Notes: generated by a model not told the origin, from the letters alone. 64,000 nucleotides of DNA from Rutstroemia sp. NJR-2017a BVV2 (GCA_002946415.1 NJPS01000048.1:1488001-1552000), one strand, 5' to 3'; shown: positions 23,821 through 36,300, counted from the stretch's first letter. Made by a program: numbers and translations.

Positions 23821-25401
23821 ATGCTGTTCAAGAAGCCTTCGCTCATAGTCGCAACGATTACCCTTACGCTTGTTATCTTGACGAGATATGGTTCGCGCAA
23901 TGTGCTCGGACAATCGCAAACATTTGGTGATAACAGCAGAGAACCAGAGGAACAATTGAAGGAATGGCTCGAAGTTGTGGAAGAGGCTCAAACATACAAA
24001 TGCAACGTTTCTGAAACATTGACATGGTTGGAAAAGTATGAGCTTTCGTACCCACTGAAATACGCATCAAGAGACATCATTACGAAACCGGGCAATGGAT
24101 CCAGGCCGTCGATCACCGTTGTGGACAAGCCTCTGTTTGACGGCCTCGAAACGATAGAGCTGGAGGCACTTCAAGCACCTAGAGAAGTAGACCGTTGCTC
24201 GAAAGTAATCACTCTCGATGTACCTCGTGCGCCGCCTCATAAGATTGACGCTTCACATATGGTTTTCGGCCTGCAGACTACGATGAAACGGCTTCGTGAA
24301 ACAAAGAAGCACTTAGCGCGCTGGCTGCCGAACACAGGCGCTCGACTATTTGCAATTGTCATTGAGAAGGAAGAAAAGATGGCGTCCAAGTCCAGCATGG
24401 CTAAGCTTCAGAAAGAATTTCACAAAGAAGGCATGGCGGTCACCATTATGTCACCTGTTCGAAAGGAGGATTACTTTAACCAGCGGTACTTCTCCCTCAT
24501 TCCTGTAATGTACGCGAATCGGGACGAGAAAACCCAATGGGTCGTCATCATGGACGACGACACATTCTTCCCCTCTTTGCGTGCTCTAACCGACGAGCTT
24601 GCCCTCCACGACCATACCCTGCCCCAATATATTGGTGGCATTTCAGAAGATTGGGATGCGGTAAAGAGGTATGGATTCATGGCGTTCGGTGGGGCTGGGA
24701 TCTTTCTCTCCCTACCACTGGCACAGACCGTATGGGAGCACAACGACGAATGCAAGAACAACATGCGATTTACTTCTGGAGATACGCTTGTGATGGATTG
24801 CATTTACGTACACTCATCGGCACAATTCACGCCAATACCTGGACTTTCTCAAATCGATCTCATGGGTGATCATTCTGGATTCTATGAAAATGGTCGGAGG
24901 GTTCTGTCATTACATCACTGGAAAGCAGGATCGGCGACGCTTTATCCTTACGAGATGGAGAAGATGCATTTGATCGCAGAAGTCTGTGATGACTGCTTTC
25001 TTCAACGATACCAGTTCTCCTCTGATGTTGTTCTTACAAACGGTTTTAGTATTGCGAAATATCCCGATCAGTCATTAAATCGAGGAATCGATGGTAATCT
25101 CAGCGATTCGGCGTATGAGGAGGACAGAAATTTAATCGACTTGAGAAGAACAGAAGTGACTTGGGATAAGAAAGAGATGCAAGTATTCCACAGTCTTGCA
25201 CCGACTAGACCACCACTAGATAAAGAACAGAAACAAAGCTGGACTTTCTTAGACAGTTTTCTGGTAGAAGACGGTAAAGTTGTGCGACAAGTCTATGTGA
25301 GACGAGAAATAGAAGGCGAAGGGGATCACGCAAGCGAAAGAGATGAGATCTTGGTTTTGAATTGGAGAGATGGCAGTCGCCTTAAGCCTGTGCTAGGTTA
25401 A
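23821..25401 (+). CDS. Fringe-like (GT31-type) glycosyltransferase, type II membrane protein
   Basis: Single exon, 526 residues from ATG 23821. The frame is open back to 23719, but that start is GTG. The N-terminus is a signal anchor (KK then SLIVATITLTLVILTRYG, residues about 5-24), typical of Golgi type II enzymes. The catalytic region shows VVIMDDDTFFPSL with the metal-binding DDD at 245-247, then GGISEDWDAVKRYGFMAFGG and GAGIFLSLPLA, and later DLMGDHSGFYENGRRVLSLH, all Fringe/GT31-like. It would transfer a sugar from UDP-sugar onto glycoproteins or glycolipids in the Golgi; donor and acceptor are unknown. A stem of about 200 residues separates membrane and catalytic parts. Confidence 0.88.
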   Translation: MLFKKPSLIVATITLTLVILTRYGSRNVLGQSQTFGDNSREPEEQLKEWLEVVEEAQTYKCNVSETLTWLEKYELSYPLKYASRDIITKPGNGSRPSITVVDKPLFDGLETIELEALQAPREVDRCSKVITLDVPRAPPHKIDASHMVFGLQTTMKRLRETKKHLARWLPNTGARLFAIVIEKEEKMASKSSMAKLQKEFHKEGMAVTIMSPVRKEDYFNQRYFSLIPVMYANRDEKTQWVVIMDDDTFFPSLRALTDELALHDHTLPQYIGGISEDWDAVKRYGFMAFGGAGIFLSLPLAQTVWEHNDECKNNMRFTSGDTLVMDCIYVHSSAQFTPIPGLSQIDLMGDHSGFYENGRRVLSLHHWKAGSATLYPYEMEKMHLIAEVCDDCFLQRYQFSSDVVLTNGFSIAKYPDQSLNRGIDGNLSDSAYEEDRNLIDLRRTEVTWDKKEMQVFHSLAPTRPPLDKEQKQSWTFLDSFLVEDGKVVRQVYVRREIEGEGDHASERDEILVLNWRDGSRLKPVLG

Positions 25402-26451
25402 GGTGCTGTCGCGGATGGCATGATTTGAGATATATGGTGTTTTGGGCATCTTATCTTTGTCGCATATACCCCTTCACGCATACGAAGCATTGGAAGGCGT
25501 CGTTCGGTGTTCAGGATTAAGCATAGCATCACGATTGGAATTTTGTATATCTGTCTTTGTGCGGATGATGTAACCTAATTACGACTGTTGATGATAATAA
25601 TGGCTTAAGATGTCAGCTTTTCTGTATAGTTTCCCATCATCACTCAAGAAACGAATAAATCGAGACTTTTAAGTAACGCCATTTTTAACTGCACGGTATG
25701 TTAAGCAGACACTTTTCTAATAACGTGTAATGCATAAGACGAGATTTTGTCAGTCCACACAGAACCCTTGGCAACCCGACATATCGCCAACCTCAACAAT
25801 AAGGTGATTCGAGACACACGATTGTAATGGCGCGGATAACTTCGGCATTTCTGCGACGTGCAACAAAAAGAAAACTGGGAGGCAAATGCGACTTGAATGG
25901 AGGAGATTCGGGATACGGAGGGCGGGGCAAGAGGAGAGATGGCAAGTCTCGGGAAGAGCAGTCTCAGCTCTGGAGCTATGAAGCTGGGTGGGTATTCTTC
26001 GAAGCGCTGTCTTTGCGATATCAGAGATTTATCAAGGATTTCGGAATGGTAGCGGTGTTTTAATATTGTATGCGGCAGGTCCTCACCTCTTCGATTGGTG
26101 CGTGGTGAGATTCGCTAACCTTTTTACCCACAGAGATCTCAAGAACAGCTTCAAATTCCGTACACCTTCCAGAGCCAATTTCCATCTCAGTTTTGCACCC
26201 CACAATATGGAGAGCGTTTAGATTGCAAAGAAAGTTTCTCCGCCTGGACATTAAAATGACGGCGGAAATACCAGAATGAAGCGCACCAATCAACTCTGGC
26301 CTTCAAACGGGCCGAGGAATACCTGGGCTGTGAATTATGGCGGGGTCATTCTTTCGCAGCTTCTACGTGTCAGTTGATGCTCTTGTGCCCCTCCATGAAA
26401 GTATTCTGTTTAACGTGAAAATCCCCCTTCCGTTTCTCATCACCTCTCACA
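25402..26451. other. Intergenic upstream of galactokinase
   Basis: Glycosyltransferase 3' UTR and galactokinase promoter. A 78-codon frame at 25827-26063 begins with ATG but is unlike known proteins. Nothing else is seen. Confidence 0.45.
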
Positions 26452-28023
26452 ATGGCAGGAATCGTTCCCGTCGCAAAGTCTCTCAAGGACATCTACACTG
26501 AGGATGCCTTGTCGACACAAACAGAAAGATGGGATAAACTTCTGAAGCAATTCAAGAGCAATTATGGACACGATGCGCAATTCGTGTCTCGATCACCGGG
26601 GCGTGTAAACATCATTGGGGAGCACATTGATTATTCCCTTTATTCTGTTCTACCTATGGCCATTACTGCAGATGCCCTCCTAGCAGTTTCCACCGAGTTT
26701 GACAGCAGCGCATCGACGACGGATAAGACTTTCAAAGTACGAGTCTCGAACGTGCAGTCGGAGAAATTCCCTGCACAGGAATTTGACATCCCTTTCGAGA
26801 CAGTCGAGATCGACTCTACGAAGCACGAATGGACAAATTACCTGAAGTCGGGACTGAGAGGGGCATTGGAGATACTGAGGAAGAAACATGGAGCGAGTTT
26901 CAAACCAAAGAGTATGGAGGTTTTGATGGACGGAACTGTACCTTCAGGCGGTGGACTGAGTAGCTCTGCTGCCTTTACAACAGCTTCGGCTCTGGCGGTT
27001 ATGTTCGCGAACGGAGAGGAGTCTGTCGACAAGACTCAGTTGACTGAGTTGGCAATTATTAGCGAGAGGGCAGTAGGTGTGAATTCAGGTGGAATGGATC
27101 AGTCCGCATCTGTCTTCTCGATTCGCGATTCGGCCTTATACGTTTCCTTCGACCCTTCCTTAACCGCACGTCCTGTTCACTTCCCAAAAACTGAGCCAGA
27201 GCTCACCTTCGTTATCGCACAATCTTTCGTCGCGGCCGATAAACATGTCACTGGTCCTGTATGTTATAATCTCCGGGTTGTCGAGTGCAGTCTGGCGGCA
27301 GCCTACCTTCACGCTGTTCTCAACAAAACCGATGCAGCTCTACCTTCAGACTCTGGGCCATTGGGTGTATCTCTCCGCGGTTTCCATAGCACATACTTCA
27401 AGGATTCTAAAGCACCACTGGAGGAGCAACTCGCAGAGCTCGTTGAAACTACGAAGAAGACCTTGACAAAGGAGGAAGGATATACCCGCGAAGAAATCGC
27501 ATCTGTCATTAATACGTCGGTTGACGAACTAAATGAACGATTCACTTCCACCTTCCCCGTCCGTGCCGAACGCTTCAAGCTCCGTCAGAGAGCCCTCCAC
27601 GTATTCACCGAAGCGTTGCGAGTCCTAAAATTCATGGATGTCCTCGAGAACCCCGACTCTCACTTGTCTGCAGACAGTGGTTCATCCACAGAGACTTTTA
27701 ATAAAAAGCTTGGCGATCTCATGAACGAGACACAGGTAAGCTGCAGAGAAGACTACGAATGTAGTTGTCCGGAGCTTGACGAATTATGCGAAATTGCGAA
27801 GAACGCAGGAAGCTACGGAAGCAGATTGACGGGTGCCGGCTGGGGAGGCTGTAGTGTTCACTTGGTGCCAGCAGATAAGGTAGATGCGGTTATAGAGGCA
27901 TGGAACAAAGAGTATTATAGCAAGAAGGATTTGAGCGCGGAACAGAAGGCGAAGGCTGTCGTTGTTAGTAAACCAGGAAGTGGAAGCGCGGTGTTTGTTG
28001 TAGAGGGGCAGGCAATTGCATGA
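26452..28023 (+). CDS. GAL1: Galactokinase
   Basis: Single exon, 523 residues. GHMP kinase signatures are all present: the galactokinase motif RSPGRVNIIGEHIDYS (residues 47-62), the ATP-binding loop VPSGGGLSSSAAF (from residue 163), GVNSGGMDQSASVFS (about 209-223, with the family's catalytic Asp), and C-terminal GSRLTGAGWGGCSVHLV (about 455-471). It phosphorylates galactose to galactose-1-phosphate, the first step of the Leloir pathway, in the cytosol. The length is normal for fungal enzymes. No epimerase or uridylyltransferase gene is nearby, consistent with dispersed GAL genes in filamentous fungi. The SSSAA motif is complete, so it should be catalytic rather than a Gal3-type sensor. Confidence 0.97.
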   Translation: MAGIVPVAKSLKDIYTEDALSTQTERWDKLLKQFKSNYGHDAQFVSRSPGRVNIIGEHIDYSLYSVLPMAITADALLAVSTEFDSSASTTDKTFKVRVSNVQSEKFPAQEFDIPFETVEIDSTKHEWTNYLKSGLRGALEILRKKHGASFKPKSMEVLMDGTVPSGGGLSSSAAFTTASALAVMFANGEESVDKTQLTELAIISERAVGVNSGGMDQSASVFSIRDSALYVSFDPSLTARPVHFPKTEPELTFVIAQSFVAADKHVTGPVCYNLRVVECSLAAAYLHAVLNKTDAALPSDSGPLGVSLRGFHSTYFKDSKAPLEEQLAELVETTKKTLTKEEGYTREEIASVINTSVDELNERFTSTFPVRAERFKLRQRALHVFTEALRVLKFMDVLENPDSHLSADSGSSTETFNKKLGDLMNETQVSCREDYECSCPELDELCEIAKNAGSYGSRLTGAGWGGCSVHLVPADKVDAVIEAWNKEYYSKKDLSAEQKAKAVVVSKPGSGSAVFVVEGQAIA

Positions 28024-28303
28024 AAGCTTGTGGAATAAAGGTTTGGGTTCGGTAAAATATACTAGAAATAGCGATTCACAATGAGATTTTAAGACCTATA
28101 AACATTTCTCCATAAGATGTTATGTTGATGTGAATGGGCGTGGCGGGGTAGAAGAAGATATAATTATATGCACTCGTGCACAATATGAGGCCGCTTATCG
28201 GATGGCTTGCATAATATATGCATAAATATGCTTGATCTAGAACCTTGCTGCTTGCTTAGCTTCGGTTTATCAACCGCAACAACCAAACCAAAACATAACA
28301 GAA

Positions 28304-30239
28304 ATGGATTCTCCTACAACAGATTCGGGAGCGAAAAAACATGTGAGGCAGGCTTCTTCGGGTAGAGGTATGTTCGATTTCACAATGATTTTGCGTTGCG
28401 GGATTAGGTGTTTACGTTTATGCTTCTGCGAATAATCCGGGCTTAATGTTGAGCCAATAGGGTGCCTAGATGGTATTTATTGCGAAGAGCAGGAGGGAGA
28501 CGTAAGTATACATCTCCCTCGTGAAGCGGAATTTGTTTACGGGTGAGAGGTGGATAGGTCTGCTTTTTGGGGCAAAGGAGGTCTGTCGTTCGGGCTCTGA
28601 TCTAAACAAATACTTGTTCTTTTCTATTTGAGCCCATTAGCAAATTCATCAAATGACGGATTTCCTCGTGCATCGCCGAACTAACAAATTCTTAGCTTTG
28701 CCCAGGCGGCCGACTAGGGGGCCTCTAGATATCAGCGAGTATGTGATTGTCCTGATTCAAGAGCGTGGCTAATCATCTCCAAGCTCTCCCTTGAATAGCC
28801 CGTTATCACCTACCAACTATGTGAATGTCTCGCACCCACTCACAGGGTCTGCACAAAGACCTCGGACACCACGCCTACCTTCCCCAGGACCAGGGTCCAA
28901 TTTGTCTGCTAGTACTTATATGACAGCTCCTACATCATTGTCACCGTCGCAAAACGCATCCTTTAAATCGACCGTCTCAACACTTCAGAAAGACTTTTCT
29001 CATCTTCTCCGGCCAGAAATATATCACCCTTTACCCGTTCTTGATATACCGCCACCGTTCCGATCGTCTCCTGCCTCCACCCTCCCGCCAAATCCTGACA
29101 TCAACACGCTCTCTTCCCTCCTTGCATCAGGCTACTTCCGTGCCTCAGCTATTCTAGCAGCTTCTCTTCTGACTTCTACACCTGGGCCTACGTCTCATAC
29201 TGAGATATTTGACCTCTTCTACATCCGGCTAGCGTGTCTCACACTATGCAATCAAACGCAGCTTGCAGCACACGAGGTGAAGGCACTTGAGGATCTTAAT
29301 GCAGCTTACTTTCGTGATGACGAAACTGGAGAGCATATGGTAGGATGGGAGCTACGTGTCTTGGCTGTCAGATTACAGGGCCTGGGCTTGGGTGATGTGA
29401 GGAGAGGTGTAATAGGATATTACGATCTAGCGCGAGATGCCAGAGATACTTTGACAAAGTTGAAGAAAAGGAAAAGCATGGGAGACGAGGAAGATGTCGA
29501 TGCAGAGATCGCTCTGTGGGAGAGCAGGTTAGCGGATTTGGGAATTAGAGTTGCAAGTGCGTTGGTCGAGATGGAAGACCTGGTGGGAGCAGGGTTGCAT
29601 TTGAAGAGCTTGGAAGTTGGGGGTGCTGGGGAGGAAGATTTAAGGGCTAAGAAAGCACTTTTGTGGTTATGTCTTGGCGATGTTGAAAGTGCGCGGCAAT
29701 GTCTGAAGAGAAACGGGGAAGCCGGAAGTAGTGAGATGGATAAAACTATTCAAGCTTTGTCGCTTGTGGCTGAGGGAAACTATGAAGAAGCTGTTGGAGT
29801 TTGGGAGGAGCTTATTGCTAACGAAGAATCGACTGCTGGGAAGGGAGAAAAGGCTATGTGGAGACAAAATTTGGGTGTTAGCCTGCTTTATTTGGGTCGT
29901 GGTGAAGAGGTACGATTACCCCGCATTCCAGTCACTCCACTTTAAACTCCTCCCCGGATCCTTCCCTCAAAAGCATCTGCCATTAAATCACATCAAAAGA
30001 CGTTGTGGCTGCTAACAAGATATCAATAGGCAAAACACATCCTTGAGGGCCTCATCTCGGAAAACAACTCTTTCCACGCCTTGACGTTCAATTTGAGTAC
30101 AATCTACGAGTTATGTACGGAGAGATCTAGGGGGTTGAAATCAGCATTGGCGGAGAAGGTTGCTGGCATGGTAGACGGAGCTGCGAACGAAGGAGTTGTG
30201 AGAGCCTGGGAGAAGGTCAATGGTGATTTTAAATTGTGA
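28304..30239 (+). CDS. TRAPPC12-like TPR protein
   Basis: Model: exons 28304-28367, 28696-28738, 28799-29909 and 30030-30239, 475 residues, all phases consistent. The first intron would be 328 nt, long for this genome; a small extra exon inside it (candidate 28461-28501) breaks the frame, so I left it out. After a Pro/Ser-rich N-terminus (PLSPTNYVNVSHPLTG) the protein matches fungal trafficking protein particle complex subunit 12-like proteins: LRPEIYHPLPVLDIPPPF, SGYFRASAILAASLL, HTEIFDLFYIRLACLTLCNQ, RRGVIGYYDLARDARDTL, and a C-terminus ending GDFKL. TRAPPC12 homologues act in ER-to-Golgi vesicle tethering through helical TPR-like repeats. Last exons are secure; the first exon and start are less so. 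Confidence 0.8.
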
Positions 30240-30950
30240 GTGCGAGGCCAGTACTTCCGGATGCGTCGAAAGAGGTAGACGGCGGAAGGTTCGGAGTGGA
30301 GTCACCGGGGTGGAATGGCCGGAGAGAATGAAAGTAGACGGCGGAGTGACCGGAGATATACGGAATGCAAGTGGTTTGATTTTAGATCTATCCATGATGA
30401 AGTATGCGAATATGATTTCGACGTTAAAGGATGAGATGCCCACCAATGAAGAGTTCCCTATTAGTAGGAGTTATGCGGAACGTTGGAGGACTAAGAACCT
30501 TAATGGATAAAGACTTCCCCTGTCCAATTATACCCCATTTATGCTAAAAGTTATGCAAAGATTATGGTACAAGCTGATTTGGACCAATCAGCTGCAGCTT
30601 CAAGCCCAATGCGATCCACTCGCTTACTTCCCCACATTTTCGCCTCCGATGCCGCTAGAAAAGCGAACACAAGAAATTCTGAAAGATCGGGCCTGTTTGT
30701 GAATCATACCTATTCTATTCTTCCCAACTTTTGAAGAGTCACCTTTTCGCTTTTTCATATTGATACCCTTTTCCCACCCAGCTTATTTTTGCTGGTAGTA
30801 CTGAATCCTCTTTGGAGTTCAATTGAGCCAGGCCCAGTTTATTCAACGGGTTGAGCAATTGTTCATCGAATTACCCTCTTTACTGAATTTTGATCGAACC
30901 ACGGCTCACGAAGGACACGAAAAGTGAAATTCCTCTCCACTCAACTCAAG
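30240..30950. other. Intergenic upstream of acetolactate synthase
   Basis: Short spacer with an open but unrecognised 96-codon frame at 30220-30510 that starts inside the preceding gene's end. The AT/T-rich part at 30,700-30,930 is the likely acetolactate synthase promoter and leader. Confidence 0.45.
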
Positions 30951-33324
30951 ATGCTCAGATCAATTCCTGCTAGACGTGCAATTCGCACACTTGGCAGTAA
31001 TTCAAAATGGATGGAGAGTGTAGCCGGAACGAGGGCGTTGAGTAACCGTGTGAAGGCGGCGGGGGGCTTGATGGTAGAGAAGAAGGGAACCAGAGGCCAG
31101 GCTACGGCGGCGGCGTCACCTTCTGCTGCTACGTATGTGTCTTTCTCCTTGTACACTGGGGGATTATCTACTTGCTAGCTATTTGGGTTATATATTCATG
31201 CTAATGTGCGAGACAGGCAAACGAGAGAAAGTCCTAGCCCGGCGTTCAATAGTTCCTCAGCGAAGAGAAATGAGGGAAAAGAGTTGGTGGGGCAGGGTAC
31301 GAAATACAGGGAAATGGATGAATCGTACGTCTACGAAAACGAATATTCGGGCAGATTGAGTATGAAATTTAGTAGGGACAGTAGTACTGACTGTGGCGTA
31401 GATTCATCGGAATGAGTGGTGGTGAAATCTTCCACGAGATGATGTTACGGCAAGGTGTTAAGCACATGTGTAAGTTTCTGTGCGTCCTCATTAGGAGACA
31501 TAGCTAATTGCAATCAGTCGGATATGCAGGAGGTGCCATTCTACCAGTATTCGATGCGATCTACAACTCACCACATTTCGAATTTATCCTCCCAAAACAC
31601 GAACAAGGTGCTGGACACATGGCTGAAGGATATGCTCGCGCGTCTGGCAAGCCCGGTGTGGTCCTTGTCACATCTGGACCTGGTGCTACCAATGTCATTA
31701 CACCCATGCAGAACGCTTTGTCTGACGGAACACCAATGGTTGTTTTCTCTGGACAAGTACCTACAACTGCGATCGGTAGCGATGCTTTCCAAGAGGCCGA
31801 TGTCATCGGAATCTCAAGGGCGTGCACGAAGTGGAACGTTATGGTTAAGAGCGTCGCCGAATTACCGAAGAGAATCAAGGAGGCTTTCGAGATCGCCACT
31901 TCTGGACGACCTGGGCCAGTTTTGGTCGATTTACCAAAGGACGTGACTGCTGGTATTCTTCGAAAAGCCATTCCTACAAGCAGCATCCTACCTTCTCTGC
32001 CAAGCCAGGCATCGCGAGCGGCCCAAGAAATTCAACAGAGACAACTTCAGAGCACAATCAAGCGCGTAGCTGACTTGATCAATGTCTCGAAGAAACCAAT
32101 TATCTACGCGGGTGCAGGTGTCATTGCCCTTCCTGAAGGACCAAAACTCCTCAAGGAGCTCTCGGATAAAGCATCTATTCCGGTAACAACAACTCTTCAA
32201 GGTCTTGGCGGATATGATGAGTTGGACGAGAAGGCTTTGCACATGCTTGGTATGCACGGTTCTGCGTATGCAAACTTGGCTATGCAAGAGGCCGATCTCA
32301 TCATTGCTCTCGGTGCTCGATTTGATGATCGTGTGACTGGAAATGTCACAAAGTTTGCCCCTCAGGCCAAGGCTGCAGCTGCTGAAGGTCGTGGTGGTAT
32401 TGTTCATTTCGAAATCATGCCCAAGAACATCAACAAAGTCGTTCAAGCAACAGAAGCCGTAGAGGGTGACGTAGCTGCAAACCTTGCCCAACTTCTCCCT
32501 GGTGTAGAAATCAGACCCATGTCTGAGCGAAAGGAATGGTTCGACCAAATCAAATTCTGGAAGGAGAAATTCCCTCTATCTGCATACGCAAGAGCTGAAA
32601 GATCCGGCCTTATTAAGCCACAAACTTTGATTGAAGAACTCTCAAATTTGACAGCCAATCGAAAGGAGGAAACGATCCTTTCTACTGGTGTTGGGCAACA
32701 TCAAATGTGGACCGCACAGCACTTCCGTTGGAGATACCCACGAACAATGATCACATCTGGTGGACTTGGTACCATGGGCTTCGGTCTTCCTGCCGCAATC
32801 GGTGCTAAGGTGGCACGCCCCGATGCTCTCGTTATTGACATTGATGGTGATGCGTCTTTCAACATGACTCTTACTGAACTTTCCACTGCGGCTCAGTTCA
32901 ATATTGGCGTCAAGGTGATTGTTCTTAACAATGAGGAGCAAGGCATGGTCACACAATGGCAAAACATCTTCTATGAGGATAGATATGCACACACCCACAG
33001 TGTCAACCCTGACTTCATGAAATTGGCAGATGCAATGGGTGTTCAGCATAGAAGATGTATCAAGCCAGATGACGTTAAGGATGCTTTGACTTGGTTGATT
33101 GAGACTGATGGTCCGGCATTGTTGGAAGTTGTCACGGATAAGAAGGTACCTGTTTTACCGATGGTGCCCGGTGGAAGTGCTTTACATGAGTTCTTGGTTT
33201 ATGATGAAGGTTCGTTATGCTCTATTCCTTGGTGTATTTGCGACTCATGCTAACTTATCAAATAGCCAAGGATGCGGAAAGAAGAAAATTAATGAAAGAA
33301 AGGACAGGAGGAAAACACGAGTAA
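30951..33324 (+). CDS. ILV2: Acetolactate synthase catalytic subunit, mitochondrial
   Basis: Five exons: 30951-31132, 31217-31324, 31402-31469, 31518-33209 and 33266-33324, 702 residues. The last intron has an unusual GTTCGT donor. The N-terminus (MLRSIPARRAIRTLG) is Arg-rich without acids, as for a mitochondrial transit peptide. Core motifs: FIGMSGGEIFHEMMLRQGVK, the thiamine-diphosphate Glu in LPKHEQGAGHMAEGYARAS, GQVPTTAIGSDAFQE, GDGD-like DIDGDASFNMTLTEL for Mg2+/ThDP, EEQGMVTQWQNIFYED, and VPGGSALHEF. It condenses two pyruvates, or pyruvate and 2-oxobutyrate, in the first committed step of Val/Leu/Ile synthesis. The Pro in GQVP and the Trp in TQWQ are unchanged, the sensitive state for inhibitor resistance sites known in yeast and plants. 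The regulatory subunit gene is not in this window. Confidence 0.97.
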
Positions 33325-36300
33325 ACCACGTACCTTGTTCTCTCTTTCATGCTTATATGATTTTCAACAATTACTTTACGACACCTGAAAAGCATTTCTT
33401 TCATTGTTTTCGTTTTCATCTAGGGCGCATCATTTGATCAAGGAATGGATCATAATAAAAGTTATTTTTTACTCCCTTGAGCTTTTCTCACTGGTTTCGA
33501 TCTGGGCATAGTTGCTCGAGGAAAAATCCAAGTCATTGGATTCGCGGCGACTTAGCATGGGGTTGGGTTTTGAGTGATGGGTAGCGAGCGGACGACTGGA
33601 GACAAGATTATACTGGGGGCGCGAGATATTTGTGAATGGCGGAAGAAGACGGGAACCGAAAAATGTGACTTAGGATATGGCCTGGGCCGCTGAACATGGG
33701 CTGGCCGGATCGCGGGGTGGGAAGGTAAAAGGAACGTATGTATGTATATAGGTCAAAAATGAGTACCAGGACAGTAATGATGTGGGCGGATAGATGGGGT
33801 CAACCGTCTATGAACATGAATGCAATAAGATGCAAGTACATCGGATGATACATAATCTTTATTGCCGCGTGGTGTGTCATTGTTACTGTCATCAATTCGA
33901 TTCCTTAAGATGCTCTCACTGCCTCTCAGTGATACTGGATCGTAGATCTTGGTTGGTTCCTCACCGCGTAGTGCAAGCTGGCAGTAAACTCTGGAGAGAA
34001 GGGTGGTCACACATTGAAAGGGGGTCATACATTGAAAGGGGGTCATACATTGAAAGGGGGTCATACATTGAAAGGGGGTCATACATTGAAAGGGCCATGC
34101 AGATGGTACCTCATTACTAAAAATGAGTCCTGACGCGGTGTGAAGATTGTCAGTCAACTCTGTGGATGATATCTCAACAGTTTACTTTTACTGGAAACTG
34201 TCTCGTCGTCTCCCCAGCTCCTTCTGTGCCCTTCCGCGACTGTATATCAAAGTTGATGTACCTAAGTACTTGGGACAATGTAAAACCACCTCAGCAATCG
34301 AAGATTACGGATTCGAGAACTGATAGTTGATTCAATGAGATTGTCTCTTTGGATTTGAGAGCTGGAAATCTTGTGGGATATTGTAGATGGTTGGATTGTA
34401 GGGCCGATTATATTGTGTGATTCTGGGTGAGTGTTGTGGGGGAACTTGGACATTGTGTGGGGTTGGTGTGCTGGGTTTTGTGTGTGTAGGTCGTTAGGAT
34501 GGATGGGAGCGGTATATGATGCTTGAGGATAGAGCTTTGAGTTTCTTGCTTATCATGTTGGGTGGGGATTTGGTGGGTTGGGTTGAAGAGGGAAGAAGTA
34601 GGGGTGGAGTAGTAGATTGAGTTGGCGCGAGATTGGGGAGTAAGAGTGCAAGTGAGGGTGGATGTGAGGGTGGATGTGAAGGATCGAGAAGAAAGAAGCC
34701 GTAATAATGAATGCCTATCTTTAAGTTGAAGCTGAAGATGGGTGTTGCGGTGGTAGAACGAGGAGGAGGTACATCCAGGTAGTGAGAATGGGACTCGAGG
34801 TAAGGGGATAATGGTACATCAGAAAGTACATTCTGGTGCTCTCTGTGACGATTAGGCCATATGCCATGCAAATCGCACCCATATGCCAGCACCTCTGTGT
34901 GTACGCATGAACACTTAGGGTTACTTGCTCAGGGCTGGCCTATATAAAAGCATGCTCCTCAGGCCTGTAGTACGTTCTGTAGTTGATAATTCTAAGGTGA
35001 GATTAGAACTCGTTATTGAGCTCCTACACCTATGCCTATCCTCTTTCCAGGTGCCTAAGGAACGTAGTCGCCACACCTTCAAGAAGCACATCATGGAGAG
35101 CGATGCGAGTTCATGTTCTAGTGTATGGTGCAATCTTAAGTCTTGGTGATGTTTTGGGCAGTACTATGGCAAAGACATTGGAAAATCATAAGGGGCATAA
35201 AACGGCTGTTCGTTAGTAGGAAGGTAATGAAGGCTCCCTATATCGTGCGTGATGTCTGGCCAGCTCCTTACTTTCTTGTGCAAGGAGAAGAGAGTGACGA
35301 TACGACAAGGGTTGGTAGGGTGTGTAGGGGACAGAAAGTAGAGTGGCTCGTGAGAGGAGAGGAGAAGATGTGAACTCAGTAGGCGTGGCTGTGGTCGAGT
35401 AAGTAGGCTAATTGATCTGCGTAATAAACGCGTCCAAAAATCTCCAATGGCTGCTTGAACTAAAGTGCATATTTGCGTGATGAAATGCACTGCTTTGACA
35501 CAAACAGGCCTGGATTGCTGCATGTTGGCTCACGAAATGGCGTAGATGGGTAGAATACTCGGTCATAGAGTAAGTTAAAGTTAACTACAATAAGCCGGCT
35601 ATGTAGTTTGAAGATCTCTTATATGCCGTAGAGGCGGGCGCTGGCCATCTCGACCTTCGACGAATGCCGGCAGAAGCATTTTTTTTGCAAATGCCCATCA
35701 TCTTGTCACCTCGACAGCCTCTTGAGCTTGCACCGGCTAACCTAGAGCCGGGACTTTTAGCACCACCTTTTGTACGAAGGGTCAATGACGTGCAGAATCT
35801 AGAGAAGTTTGGACGATTTTCGGTCCCAGACACGGGAATTCTTGCTGCCTTGCGCGCAAGGCGAGAACGATGAACCCCTCCTTTTCGCACACCCATTTCG
35901 TATGGTTGCAAGCGCATGAATAGTTCTTGAAACCTTGAGACTAACGATTCATATACTCGTGGACATATAAAGTTCCAGAGTCGTAAGTCTTAATGAGCTG
36001 CAAGGCAAATCACCACAGTACGTCAAGGTCCCCAAATGTACAAATGCACCAGGTTAGAGCCCAAGCCACGAACCTCTTCCCTACCTGCTGCGCCTATGTG
36101 TTGTACCATGTGGCAACTAAAAGTCATCATGAAATAAGCTTCCCGCCAGCTCGGTATAGTTATAGCCTCTCCACAAACAGAATAGCGTTACTAGAGAGTG
36201 CCATGTTCGTCTGGATTATTGGTCCGTCTACCAGCTTTGTGCATGCTTTTGGGAGCAGTGTGGCCTGGTCATGCTGAAAACATCATGATTGGAAACCGTG

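Noticed and set aside
30220..30510. 96-codon ORF after the TRAPPC12-like gene
   Set aside because: It overlaps the real last exon in another frame and continues as chance sequence.
34494..34892. Minus-strand 132-codon Pro/Ser-rich frame
   Set aside because: The pyrimidine-rich strand lacks stops by composition; it looks like leader sequence.
35585..35917. Overlapping Arg-rich frames on both strands
   Set aside because: Both strands are open over the same bases and neither resembles a known protein.
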